Source of the DNA: Deinococcus piscis
Lineage (GTDB): Bacteria; Deinococcota; Deinococci; Deinococcales; Deinococcaceae
Reading direction: 5' to 3'
Length of the DNA stretch: 47,362 nt
Assembly (NCBI RefSeq): GCF_014653275.1
Contig: NZ_BNAL01000023.1
Coordinates: 1 to 47,362, forward strand
Part shown: positions 1-9,815 of the stretch, one piece after another
How the letters are laid out: every line of letters starts with the position of its first letter
How positions within the stretch are numbered: the first letter of the stretch is position 1
The notes under the pieces: model-generated
Told to the model about the DNA's origin: nothing
The model's database searches: none
The model's input: only the letters and a program-made list of their open reading frames with translations
Program-made: the position numbers and the translations under genes

Positions 1-402
1 AAGGGCAGTTGGTGGAGCCAACTGGGGAATTGCAATATGATGCAATCTACACCCGGAAGCTACTTAGCTTCGTCACTATTGTGCCTGTGACCTTACAGAC
101 GACTTACCCTGGGGAACTAGGGATTTTAAATTTAGGGCCGCCAACATGCCGTATGGACGCCACCTTGAAACTTATGAGCGCGACTGCCGTGTGAGATCTA
201 ATCACAAGAGGAGAGAAATCAAGCCCCACCTCAGACCACCAGAATGTCTTCCAAAAAGAGAGTCCCCTCCACAAAATGGTCGCGTCACTCTGAGTGGACT
301 TCTGTGGGCTCTCCCAATGTGTATTGACTGGGGTTGAGTGTCTACAGAGAAGATCCCAACATCAACCTGCTCTAAGTTGACGGAAGCTCTATGCTCTGCC
401 AT
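1..402. other. Left edge, no recognisable gene
   Basis: This stretch is A/T-richer than the rest of the window and holds no protein I recognise. One plus-strand frame is open from the left edge to a stop at 192-194 (about 63 codons) and could be the tail of a gene entering from outside, but its sequence matches no family I know. Two small inverted repeats are visible at the very start: AGTTGG/CCAACT (7-23, 5-nt loop) and ATTGCA/TGCAAT (about 30-47). Neither is followed by a T-run, so I do not call them terminators. Positions 195-389 show nothing I can name. Confidence 0.4.
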
Positions 403-888
403 ATGAAGATCCCCACACTTCCTACGGCAGCTTTCGGGTGGACTGTCGCAACTCAGGAGCGGGCGTTTGCAGAGACCGTACCGGTTGAGTTGTCCACTAT
501 TTTTACCGGTTGGGGGCCGCTGCCTGCGGTTGTCGGTACACGGGATCAGACCGGGGCTTGGGATGCAGCGGGGCAGACCCGTACTGTCCTCCTCTCGGAT
601 GGCAGTCATGCGCAGGAGCGCTTAACTGCTTACAATGCCGGGCAGCACTTCGCTTATACCGTGACACCGCAGTCAGGGATGTTGAGTGTGCTGGCCCGTG
701 AAGCGCGGGGCAAATGGTGGTTTATCCCTGGTGCAAAGGGAGGCACGGAAATCGTATGGACCTACGACTTCTCGGCAAGGAGCTTATGGAGCTGGTCCCT
801 CCTGCTGGTGGTTTCGCTGCTGTGGGAGTACTACATGCGTCACGCACTCCGTCTCCTGGTCGGGCAGCTAGAGCGCGCGCCAAAGTGA
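403..888 (+). CDS. SRPBCC-fold protein with C-terminal hydrophobic segment
   Basis: A 161-residue protein with the pattern of the SRPBCC (START/polyketide-cyclase-like) fold. An N-terminal stretch (roughly residues 10-35) resembles the family's opening strand and helix, followed by alternating strands, a GTEIVW strand near residue 120 and a hydrophobic C-terminal helix (about 128-150). Members bind hydrophobic ligands or act as uncharacterised coenzyme-Q/cyclase-like proteins; no ligand can be inferred here. I chose ATG 403 rather than the in-frame ATG at 391 because a TATGCT box (390-395) sits 7 nt before 403, the spacing of a Deinococcus leaderless transcript. The next gene, 906-1571, converges on it. 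The final helix could be a membrane anchor (LLLVVSLLW). Family-level call only. Confidence 0.6.
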   Translation: MKIPTLPTAAFGWTVATQERAFAETVPVELSTIFTGWGPLPAVVGTRDQTGAWDAAGQTRTVLLSDGSHAQERLTAYNAGQHFAYTVTPQSGMLSVLAREARGKWWFIPGAKGGTEIVWTYDFSARSLWSWSLLLVVSLLWEYYMRHALRLLVGQLERAPK

Positions 889-905
889 CTGCGGCCCAGG
901 AAGGG

Positions 906-1571
906 TCAGTGTCCAGAGCGTGCTACGCGGAATCCTACGTCATCAATCTTGAAGGTGGGGTGGCTCCTGCGCCGCACCGAAGCGCGGCAACTCCAGTGTT
1001 CATCGGCCCAGCCGCCGCCGCGGAGCACCCGGTAGCTTCCATACACTTCGGCATCGTAAATGTCCCAGCACCACTCCCAGACATTGCCAAGCATGTCGCT
1101 CAGGCCCCAGGCGTTGGCGGCTTTCTGCCCAACGGCATGACTGGAGCCGCCTGAATTTTGGCGGTACCAGGCGATGTCATCCAGTGGCCCGCAGCGAGGT
1201 TTGGTCGTTCCAGCGCGGCAAGCCAGTTCCTACTCGGCTTCGGTGGGCAGACGGTAGCCGGTGGAGCCGCGGAGCCAGGTCACCTGCTCCGTTTCCGGGT
1301 CAGCCAGATAGACGGGCGTCAGCCCTTCACGCTCTGACAAGGCATTGCGAAAGAGTGCGGCGTCCCACCAAGAGACTTGCTCTACGGGGTGCAAGCTGCC
1401 GGTCTGAGCGCTAGGCTGCCGCCCTGTGACGGCCCAGAAATCGGCCTGCGTCACCGGTGTCGGTGCCAGGCGGAAAGGAGCCACATCCACTGTCCAGCGG
1501 CGCTGTGTGCGCCGGTCAGACAGCGTGATGGGGCCGCCAAATATCGGCTTCGTGGCAATCAGTGCTGTCAT
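906..1571 (-). pseudogene. Formylglycine-generating-enzyme (SUMF1)-like protein, interrupted by amber codon
   Basis: Both halves of a small FGE-sulfatase/SUMF1-type protein lie in one frame, separated by a single TAG at 1230-1232. The N-terminal half has the family's TPVTQADFWAVTG and HPVEQVSWWDA motifs and runs to LPTEAE. The frame then reads TAG where the family has Trp (LPTEAEW), and continues without shift through ELACRAGTT, NVWEWCWD, LRGGGW and GFRVARS to the normal end. The full product would be about 221 residues. The FGE family modifies cysteine or serine in sulfatases, or in bacteria often has other C-type-lectin-like roles; only one of the two FGE catalytic cysteines appears present (SCRASVR). 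The whole frame is otherwise intact, so the stop is recent, a base-call error, or suppressed. No good Shine-Dalgarno is seen before ATG 1571. Confidence 0.8.
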
Positions 1572-1638
1572 CGTTGGACCATCTGCATGGCTGCACCTTA
1601 GCGGGTCTGCCGTGGTACTCGCATCTGCCAGATGGCCT

Positions 1639-1684
1639 AAAAAAGCCCCTGCTCAGCGCGTGCAGGGCGCGTGCAGGGGCTTTC
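1639..1684 (-). terminator. Intrinsic terminator of ppsA
   Basis: Perfect 9-bp stem AGCCCCTGC (1644-1652) / GCAGGGGCT (1673-1681), followed on the minus strand by six T's. It lies 16 nt past the ppsA stop codon. It also separates ppsA from the interrupted gene at 906-1571, which is on the same strand. Confidence 0.85.
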
Positions 1685-1699
1685 TTCCTTGGGAGCCGT

Positions 1700-4042
<2,343 letters not shown>

Positions 4043-4244
4043 AACGTCTCCTTGAGGTCGGAAGACAGGGGAACATGACGGGCTCGCCTGTGGGCGAAAC
4101 CTCCATTCCTGCCGTGCACCTGCTGAATTTTGAGTGTGCTGACTCGCTGTCAGTTTAGCCCAAATTGCTGAGACGGTTGGTGCTGGGGTTCAGGATTCTG
4201 GGCCGCCGCCTTCTGCGCCCATCTGGCCGCGCTACTCTGGGCGC

Positions 4245-5045
4245 ATGTCACAGCCACGTCAGGTTCTTGTCGTTTCCGACCATACCGGGATCACTGCCGA
4301 GAATATGGCCCGCGCCCTGCTGGCTCATTTCCCGGAGGAGAACCTGGCCTACTCCCTGCGCCCCTTCATCGATAGCGTGGACAAGGCCCGCGCCCTGGCC
4401 GATGATTTGGCGGCTGGCACCTCCGAACAGAGGCCACTGCTGTTCACCACTATCACCGTGCCTGACGTGTTAAATGAGTTGCAGCGTGCCCCAGCGGTGC
4501 ATTTTGATCTGCTGAGCCGCAGTGTGCAGCAGCTGGAAGAAGAACTGGGCCGTCCGGCCACCCGGCTGCCAGGCCGCTTTCATGACATGGCCGACCAGCA
4601 AGGCTACCTGGGCCGCATGGAAGCCCTGGACTTCGCCTTGGCGACGGATGATGGTGTCGGTGACAAGCAGTACGGTCTGGCCGATGTGATTCTGGTGGGT
4701 GTGTCCCGGGCAGGGAAGACCCCGACCAGCCTGTTTCTGGCTCTGCAACACGGTATTCGGGCCAGCAATTATCCCCTAGCCGAAGACGACTTTGAATATG
4801 AAACCCTGCCGCGCCCCCTGGAACCCTACCGCAGCAAGCTATTTGGGCTCACCATTGACCCGCAGCGGCTCCATGCGATTCGCACGCAGCGCAAGGCGGG
4901 CAGCCGCTACGCCAGTCTGGAGCAGTGCGAGTACGAGATTCACCGGGCAGAGCGGCTATACCAGAAATGGAATATCCCCGTGCGGGATACCACCAGCTCA
5001 AGCGTGGAGGAAATCGCATCGGGGATACTGAGTTATTTGAGGTAA
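4245..5045 (+). CDS. ppsR: PEP synthase regulatory protein (bifunctional kinase/pyrophosphorylase, DUF299)
   Basis: A bifunctional regulator that inactivates PEP synthase by ADP-dependent phosphorylation of a threonine near the catalytic histidine and reactivates it by phosphate-dependent dephosphorylation. The 266-residue length is typical of the PSRP/DUF299 family. It has the N-terminal [18 protein letters not shown] motif and the P-loop-like [15 protein letters not shown] (about residues 151-165), then the conserved NYPL and GLTIDPQRL. It is divergent from ppsA across about 200 bp, which fits its role. The start at 4245 is preceded by TACTCT (4233-4238) 6 nt upstream and no Shine-Dalgarno, suggesting a leaderless mRNA, whereas ppsA is Shine-Dalgarno-led. 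It is convergent with the Ig-like lipoprotein gene, with no clear terminator in the 56-bp gap. Confidence 0.95.
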   Translation: MSQPRQVLVVSDHTGITAENMARALLAHFPEENLAYSLRPFIDSVDKARALADDLAAGTSEQRPLLFTTITVPDVLNELQRAPAVHFDLLSRSVQQLEEELGRPATRLPGRFHDMADQQGYLGRMEALDFALATDDGVGDKQYGLADVILVGVSRAGKTPTSLFLALQHGIRASNYPLAEDDFEYETLPRPLEPYRSKLFGLTIDPQRLHAIRTQRKAGSRYASLEQCEYEIHRAERLYQKWNIPVRDTTSSSVEEIASGILSYLR

Positions 5046-5101
5046 GAGGAAGCAGGCCTAATCAGAAAAGTACGAGTCTGCGAATCTGTGTTATTTATTA
5101 T

Positions 5102-7192
5102 TTAAGGAGTAGGGGTAGGCTGCTCTTTCTTCCTAGAGACGTAGACGGCATAGTCATTATGTGGGAAATATTCAACCGCGCCGGTAACTAAATCTTGGAC
5201 TAGGAAACCGGCTGTATACACTCCAGTGCTTGAGAATCCACGTCCGAAGTCAATGGGTTCATTGGGCATAATGACTGCCGAGTTGACAAAGCCGAGTTCT
5301 GCTTCACTGCCTCCTGAAGATATGACCCGCATGACACGAACTGGATTGATGCGATTGCCAATCAAAGTCCATTCAGCGGCGCTGGGTGTAAGCTCGCTCT
5401 CGGCACTTTCATAGGTGTTAACGATGACCCTGTCAAGACCCACAATCTCGGCAGCTCCACGATCTACCGTGACAGGCATTTCACGAGTATTTTCATTGCC
5501 AGCCGCATCGCGGGCGGTCAGGCGCATCACATAAGCGCCATTGGGAAGCAGCGGTTGGCCATCCATCAGAAAACCGACGTTTAGCAGACGCTGGAAGGTT
5601 CCTGGCACTGTTGACACAGGAATCTGATACTGGTACGAAGAGGAATTGGATTTGGTTGTACAGTCTGAAACCACTGTAGTGTCACAAGTGAAGGTCAGCA
5701 GCGCTGCTGCAATAGCATCACTGTCTGAGATCTGCACAGCCACAGCACTTCTGCGGCTCAATACGGGACGGCTCACGCCTAGTTCGCCATAGAACGCGGG
5801 CATAATAATGTTCAATGCCGGCGCTTCAGTAGAACGGACATTGTTAGTAACACTAACTGTGTCTTCTACAGTGCGGGCGAAGTTCTCCCCGGTCAGAGTG
5901 ACATCCAATGAAGCACGAATGGTGTAATCGGTCACGATAAATTGTGCATCGGTGAAGTCTATCGTCGTAGTGGCCTGCCAGAGGCCCCGACTGGATTGAC
6001 GCAGTGGCACTGTGCGAGTGGTAACCAATTGCCCGCGCTCATCATAGATTTGCAGGGCAACTTCTTGGGTTGAGAGCGTGACAGGGGTATTCTCTTCCTT
6101 GAGCTGCACGGTGATGGTCGTAGGCCCGCGTACCACGGCACCTTCGGAAGGACTGATGATGGTCAAGGTGGGGGCGATATTGTTCTTAACGGTAGTGGTC
6201 AGAGTCTCACTAACTCCACGGCGACCATCACTATCGACTGCCACAGCTTTCAGGATCAGATTTCCATCAGGATACTTGGTGGTGTCAATACTGAAAGTGG
6301 GATTCTCATTGGTTGCCACGTAGGTGGTAGTGTCCACGATGCCACGGGCATCGGTCACTTCGAGAACAACACGGTCAATATTGGCTCCTGCAGGCAGCCC
6401 AGCTGACACCGCTACACTGAGAATATCGCTGTAGGGCGCATTATCCAGATTGTTGATACGGATGACCGGCTTGGGGGCAGGAAGCTCAGTGGAGAAACCC
6501 GCATATGTGACGGTCAGAGACTGTGAGGTGACGTTGCCAACCTGGTCGGTGACCCGAATCTCGTAGGTGTAAGTGCCTGCTCCGGGAGGAGTGACCTGAG
6601 TATTCAGGGTTCCCTTTGCCTCGGCAAGTAGGGTATCGGCTTGGAACAGTTGAATCTGAGCTGCGCCATGGTCGTCAGTGGCAACTACGCCAACTTGCAT
6701 AGGAACATCTGTATTCAGGATAAGTGAGCTGCCTGGCTGTACGGCTGCTCCATTCACCATGACACTGCTGATCACCGGCTTGACGGCGTCTACATTGAAG
6801 GTGTGCGTAGCACTAGTGCGCTTTCCCTCAGCGTCGCTGGCGGTAACGACTAACGTATGCTGCCCCGCCCTAAGATCGCTCAGTCTAAGTGAAATGGTGC
6901 CTTTGATGTCTTCCTGACTGATGCTGCCCCGCCGCTCTTCTGGCTTGCCCTGGTCCAGAATCCACTCTACTGCGGTGACCTTCTTATCGTCAGAAACTCT
7001 GATGGGCACATTCACGGAAGTGCCAGTTAGACTCGCAGGATTGGTGAAGGCCACAGTGGGTGCACCATTGCCTACACTGCCAGTGCTACCTGATCCTTGA
7101 CCAGGCAGGGGCTGACCACCAGTGCAGCTGGCGAGCAAAAGAGGCAAAGTAAAAGCCGCAGCCAACAACTTATTCTGAAAAGGGCTTTTCAT
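5102..7192 (-). CDS. Large lipoprotein with repeated Ig-like domains
   Basis: A 696-residue envelope protein. The N-terminus is a lipoprotein signal peptide with lipobox LASC (about residues 17-20), followed by a Gly/Ser-rich linker. The rest is a series of about five to six beta-rich Ig/cadherin-like units, recognisable by recurring PTVAFTNPA, PVISSVMVNG, PTLTIISPSEGA and RDAAGN/DQVGN-type motifs, as in bacterial Big/Y_Y_Y-type surface proteins. It is presumably tethered to a membrane and extracytoplasmic; no enzymatic motif is visible. ATG 7192 is chosen because it follows GGAGGACAAGTA and overlaps the stop of the upstream lipoprotein gene as TAATG, so the two are translationally coupled. 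Base composition is clearly A/T-richer than the neighbours. The specific role is unknown. Confidence 0.85.
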   Translation of the reverse strand: MKSPFQNKLLAAAFTLPLLLASCTGGQPLPGQGSGSTGSVGNGAPTVAFTNPASLTGTSVNVPIRVSDDKKVTAVEWILDQGKPEERRGSISQEDIKGTISLRLSDLRAGQHTLVVTASDAEGKRTSATHTFNVDAVKPVISSVMVNGAAVQPGSSLILNTDVPMQVGVVATDDHGAAQIQLFQADTLLAEAKGTLNTQVTPPGAGTYTYEIRVTDQVGNVTSQSLTVTYAGFSTELPAPKPVIRINNLDNAPYSDILSVAVSAGLPAGANIDRVVLEVTDARGIVDTTTYVATNENPTFSIDTTKYPDGNLILKAVAVDSDGRRGVSETLTTTVKNNIAPTLTIISPSEGAVVRGPTTITVQLKEENTPVTLSTQEVALQIYDERGQLVTTRTVPLRQSSRGLWQATTTIDFTDAQFIVTDYTIRASLDVTLTGENFARTVEDTVSVTNNVRSTEAPALNIIMPAFYGELGVSRPVLSRRSAVAVQISDSDAIAAALLTFTCDTTVVSDCTTKSNSSSYQYQIPVSTVPGTFQRLLNVGFLMDGQPLLPNGAYVMRLTARDAAGNENTREMPVTVDRGAAEIVGLDRVIVNTYESAESELTPSAAEWTLIGNRINPVRVMRVISSGGSEAELGFVNSAVIMPNEPIDFGRGFSSTGVYTAGFLVQDLVTGAVEYFPHNDYAVYVSRKKEQPTPTP

Positions 7193-7797
7193 TACTTGTC
7201 CTCCAGCTCTCGATTGCAAGTTGTGGAAACATCTGCGCGGGTTACAGCTTTACTTATCCAAGGACGCTTTAGATCGTCAAAGCCACGAAAAGTAATGGCC
7301 ATAGCCAGATTTTCGCATACATCCGTGGTGTAATAAACGCTGTTTAGCTCACTGGTGACACTATCTTTGAGAAAGGCCATACTGTCAGGGAATGCAACTT
7401 CTCGTGCAGTGGGGACTTTGTCTTTTCCCGCGCATTGGTCATTGGTGCTGTTAGGGCAAGTGTAGCCACTAGGGATACGGAAAGCTAAACCATCACGGAC
7501 ATAGAGACCGTCGTTGCCTCCAAAGTTCGCTCCAGCACTATCCAACACTTGGACGCTGTAGTCGGTCACAGTTACACCCAGGCTACCAGGAGAAACTGCG
7601 AATTTGAGAATAGGTTGGGTGATTGTAGAAGTGTAGCCCGTATAAGCGCCCGTAGTCTTACTGTAGATCTGCGTTAGGGTAATTTTACCTACGCTTCCTA
7701 TTCCAGGAGTCACATCAGACTGAGATCCAAAAGACCCCCCCTGGCCACACGCCGTTAGACCCACCACCAAAGCCAGACTTATTCCTGCTTTTTTCAT
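7192..7797 (-). CDS. Small predicted lipoprotein
   Basis: A 201-residue protein with a short lipoprotein signal peptide (MKKAGISLALVV, lipobox LTAC at about residues 14-17) followed by a Gly/Ser-rich linker. The mature part contains four further cysteines (YTCPNSTNDQC, DVCENLA, STTCNRE) that could form disulfides outside the cytoplasm. I recognise no family. Its ATG overlaps the rex stop codon (ATGA), and GGAGG lies 4 nt upstream. Its own stop overlaps the start of the large Ig-like lipoprotein (TAATG), so the three genes are a tightly coupled run. Like its downstream partner it is A/T-richer than neighbouring genes. The two lipoproteins may act together at the envelope; this is inference from coupling only. 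Confidence 0.75.
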   Translation of the reverse strand: MKKAGISLALVVGLTACGQGGSFGSQSDVTPGIGSVGKITLTQIYSKTTGAYTGYTSTITQPILKFAVSPGSLGVTVTDYSVQVLDSAGANFGGNDGLYVRDGLAFRIPSGYTCPNSTNDQCAGKDKVPTAREVAFPDSMAFLKDSVTSELNSVYYTTDVCENLAMAITFRGFDDLKRPWISKAVTRADVSTTCNRELEDK

Positions 7798-8477
7798 ATA
7801 TCCTCCGCCTCTGGCCGGTCAGGTTTGCGTGTGTAGTACGCCAGCCGTTTCATACCTGCCAGAAAATCGACATTTTCTACAGTCACATTATGTCGTTCTG
7901 GTGTCTTACTAATTTCTTTTTCATCTTGAAGCTGGGGTGGCCTTAAGACGGTGGGAGCGAAATTGAGGATGCTGTAGATACCGGCCTCGACGAGTTTTTC
8001 GGCGGCGGCTTGGGCACGTTCCGGTGGAACGGTAAGGAACGCCATGTCTACACCATGCTCGGCGACAAACTGCGGCAGCTGCGACATATGCCGGATAGGC
8101 AGGCCCCCTACAGCTGTGCCGACCACTTTGGGATCAACATCGAAAAGTCCGGTGTACTCGAACTGGTACTCGGTGGCCACTGGAAAGTTGGCAATGGCGT
8201 GGCCTAGGCGGCCCATCCCCACGATGACCACTTTCCAGCGCTGATTGAGCCCCAGTACACGGATAATTTCGCGCTTGAGCACCGCCACGGTGTAGCCCTT
8301 GCCCCGGGTGCCGTGACGGCCAACATAGGTCAGGTCTTTTCTGACCTGAAAGGCCGTGACTTGTGCCTGCTCGGCCAGGTCGCCGGAGCTGGTGTGCTTG
8401 ACTTCGTTCAGTTCCAACTCTTCCAAAATGCGCAAATAAGTCACCAGGCGGCTAACCGTGGCAGAGGGAATGGTCAT
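7794..8477 (-). CDS. rex: Redox-sensing transcriptional repressor Rex
   Basis: A DNA-binding dimer that senses the NADH/NAD+ ratio and represses fermentative or respiratory genes when NADH is low. The N-terminal winged helix (about residues 1-80) has the typical IPSATVSRLVTYLRILEEL and ITAFQVRKDLTYVG-like helices. The Rossmann domain carries VVIVGMGRLGHAIANF (about 82-97), close to the usual GxGxxG. The C-terminal swapped helix ends VENVDFLAGMKRLAYYTR. The length of 227 aa is slightly longer than Thermus-type Rex. The extra residues lie just before the last helix (around QDEKEISKTPERH), and that stretch of DNA is A/T-rich. The start at 8477 has only a weak Shine-Dalgarno. It is 42 bp downstream of the SPOR gene and coupled by ATGA to the lipoprotein gene. 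Confidence 0.93.
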   Translation of the reverse strand: MTIPSATVSRLVTYLRILEELELNEVKHTSSGDLAEQAQVTAFQVRKDLTYVGRHGTRGKGYTVAVLKREIIRVLGLNQRWKVVIVGMGRLGHAIANFPVATEYQFEYTGLFDVDPKVVGTAVGGLPIRHMSQLPQFVAEHGVDMAFLTVPPERAQAAAEKLVEAGIYSILNFAPTVLRPPQLQDEKEISKTPERHNVTVENVDFLAGMKRLAYYTRKPDRPEAEDI

Positions 8478-8519
8478 GGATGTGGGGGCCTTCTTTCGGG
8501 GGAGGGAGACGGAAGCCGC

Positions 8520-9815
8520 TTAGCGCAGGCGGAAATGGGCGTACCCGCTGGCGTCCAATTGGGCTTCGGCGCGCGCGACTTCGTCGGCGGCAAAAGGACC
8601 AATAATCACACGGACGCGCTCACCTTCGGGGGCATTGACGCTGGGGCTGAAGCCCTGGCTTTGCAGGTCGCTGACGAGCTGCTGGGCCCGGTCAGGCTCG
8701 TCGAAGGCTCCCACTTGCAAGTAGACCGGGCCGGAAGCGGCCTGTGCGGGGGGCTTAGGAGCAGGGGCAGGAGTTTGCGCTGCCGGTGGCGAGGGAGCTG
8801 GCTTGGGCGCTGCCTGCGCCGGTGCGGGCTGAGCAGGTTTGGGAGCGGCCTGCTGCGCGGGTTGAGGAGTGGCCTGCGCTGGTGCTGGAGCTGCGGGAGT
8901 GCGCTGGGCCGGAGTCTGCTGAGCTGGAGCTTGTTGAGCTGGCCGGGGAGCCGCCTGCTGTGCCGGGGCTTGTTGGGCTGGAACTTGCTGTGCCGGTGCC
9001 GAACGGGCCGGAGCAGGCGCGGACGATGTCGGGGCCCGCGAGGACGCCGGAGCCGGGGCTGCGGGGCGAGGAGCAGCAGGCGCGGGAGCAGTGGCGCCGG
9101 CCCGTGGAGCGAACAGCGACGCTCCTGGATAGACCCGCTGAATATCGGCCAGGGCGCGCTGGGCTGCGGCAGAGTCGGCAAAAGGGCCTACTTGCGCCAC
9201 CACCTGATCACCCAAGTCAATTGAGTACACCGTGTAGCCGAGGGCCGCCACATTGGCTGTCCGGTTCACGGCGTTGGCCGTGGAGCTAAAGCCCCCCAGG
9301 CTGATGCGGTAGTCGCTTCGGGTCGGCACCCGGTCTGCGCTGGCCGGTACGGCACCGCCTGCCCGTGGGGTGACTGCGGCGGGGGCAGCTGCTCCACTTT
9401 CAGGGGGTGTGGTGTCTGGCGTTACTGCCGTTGGAGTTGTGTCGGGAGTGGTGGGGGTAGAGCTGGCCTCTTCGCCTTCACTGTCTGTATCGGCACCGTC
9501 TGTATCGGCGGGGGTGGGCGCTGTAACGGCTGGTGCGGGCGTAATCGTGACTTCCTCCGTTGGTGTGGCGGAAGCTGTGTCCGCATCCTCACCGTCACTG
9601 TCCTCGGCCTGGGTCGCCGTGGCCTCTGAGGTTGTGGCAGGCGTGCCGGGCGCAGCAGGAATCTCAGGCGGGGCCTCTACTTGGGTGGTCTGCTTGACCT
9701 CAGTCGTGGTGCGCTTTTGCCCGAACAGCAGGGCGGCGAATCCGATCAGCAGGGCCAGCACCACCAGGCCGATCAAGATATCGGGGAGACGGTTGCGGCC
9801 TTCCAGTCGGCTCAT
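8520..9815 (-). CDS. Membrane protein with two SPOR domains
   Basis: A 431-residue protein with a cytoplasmic N-terminus, one transmembrane helix (about residues 10-29, DILIGLVVLALLIGFAALL), then an acidic Thr/Pro/Ala-rich linker. A first SPOR-like domain follows (about 168-245, YRISLGGFSS...VAQVGPF), then a long Gln/Pro/Ala linker, and a C-terminal SPOR domain (about 360-431, YLQVGAFDEPDRAQ...VIIGPF). SPOR domains bind denuded peptidoglycan at division septa, so a role in cell division or wall remodelling is likely. Two SPOR units in one chain are less usual than one. Its start overlaps the stop of the upstream TPR gene by 4 bp (ATGA), so the two are co-translated. The linker is low-complexity (repeated PAQQ units). 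Confidence 0.88.
   Translation of the reverse strand: MSRLEGRNRLPDILIGLVVLALLIGFAALLFGQKRTTTEVKQTTQVEAPPEIPAAPGTPATTSEATATQAEDSDGEDADTASATPTEEVTITPAPAVTAPTPADTDGADTDSEGEEASSTPTTPDTTPTAVTPDTTPPESGAAAPAAVTPRAGGAVPASADRVPTRSDYRISLGGFSSTANAVNRTANVAALGYTVYSIDLGDQVVAQVGPFADSAAAQRALADIQRVYPGASLFAPRAGATAPAPAAPRPAAPAPASSRAPTSSAPAPARSAPAQQVPAQQAPAQQAAPRPAQQAPAQQTPAQRTPAAPAPAQATPQPAQQAAPKPAQPAPAQAAPKPAPSPPAAQTPAPAPKPPAQAASGPVYLQVGAFDEPDRAQQLVSDLQSQGFSPSVNAPEGERVRVIIGPFAADEVARAEAQLDASGYAHFRLR

Noticed and set aside
7..47. Two small inverted repeats at the window start as a terminator or attachment site
   Set aside because: Stems are only 6 bp, and no T-run or integrase follows.
8780..9120. Repeated Ala/Pro/Gln coding DNA as a CRISPR or tandem-repeat locus
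   Set aside because: The repeats are short, irregular and in frame with the SPOR protein linker; no spacers and no cas genes.
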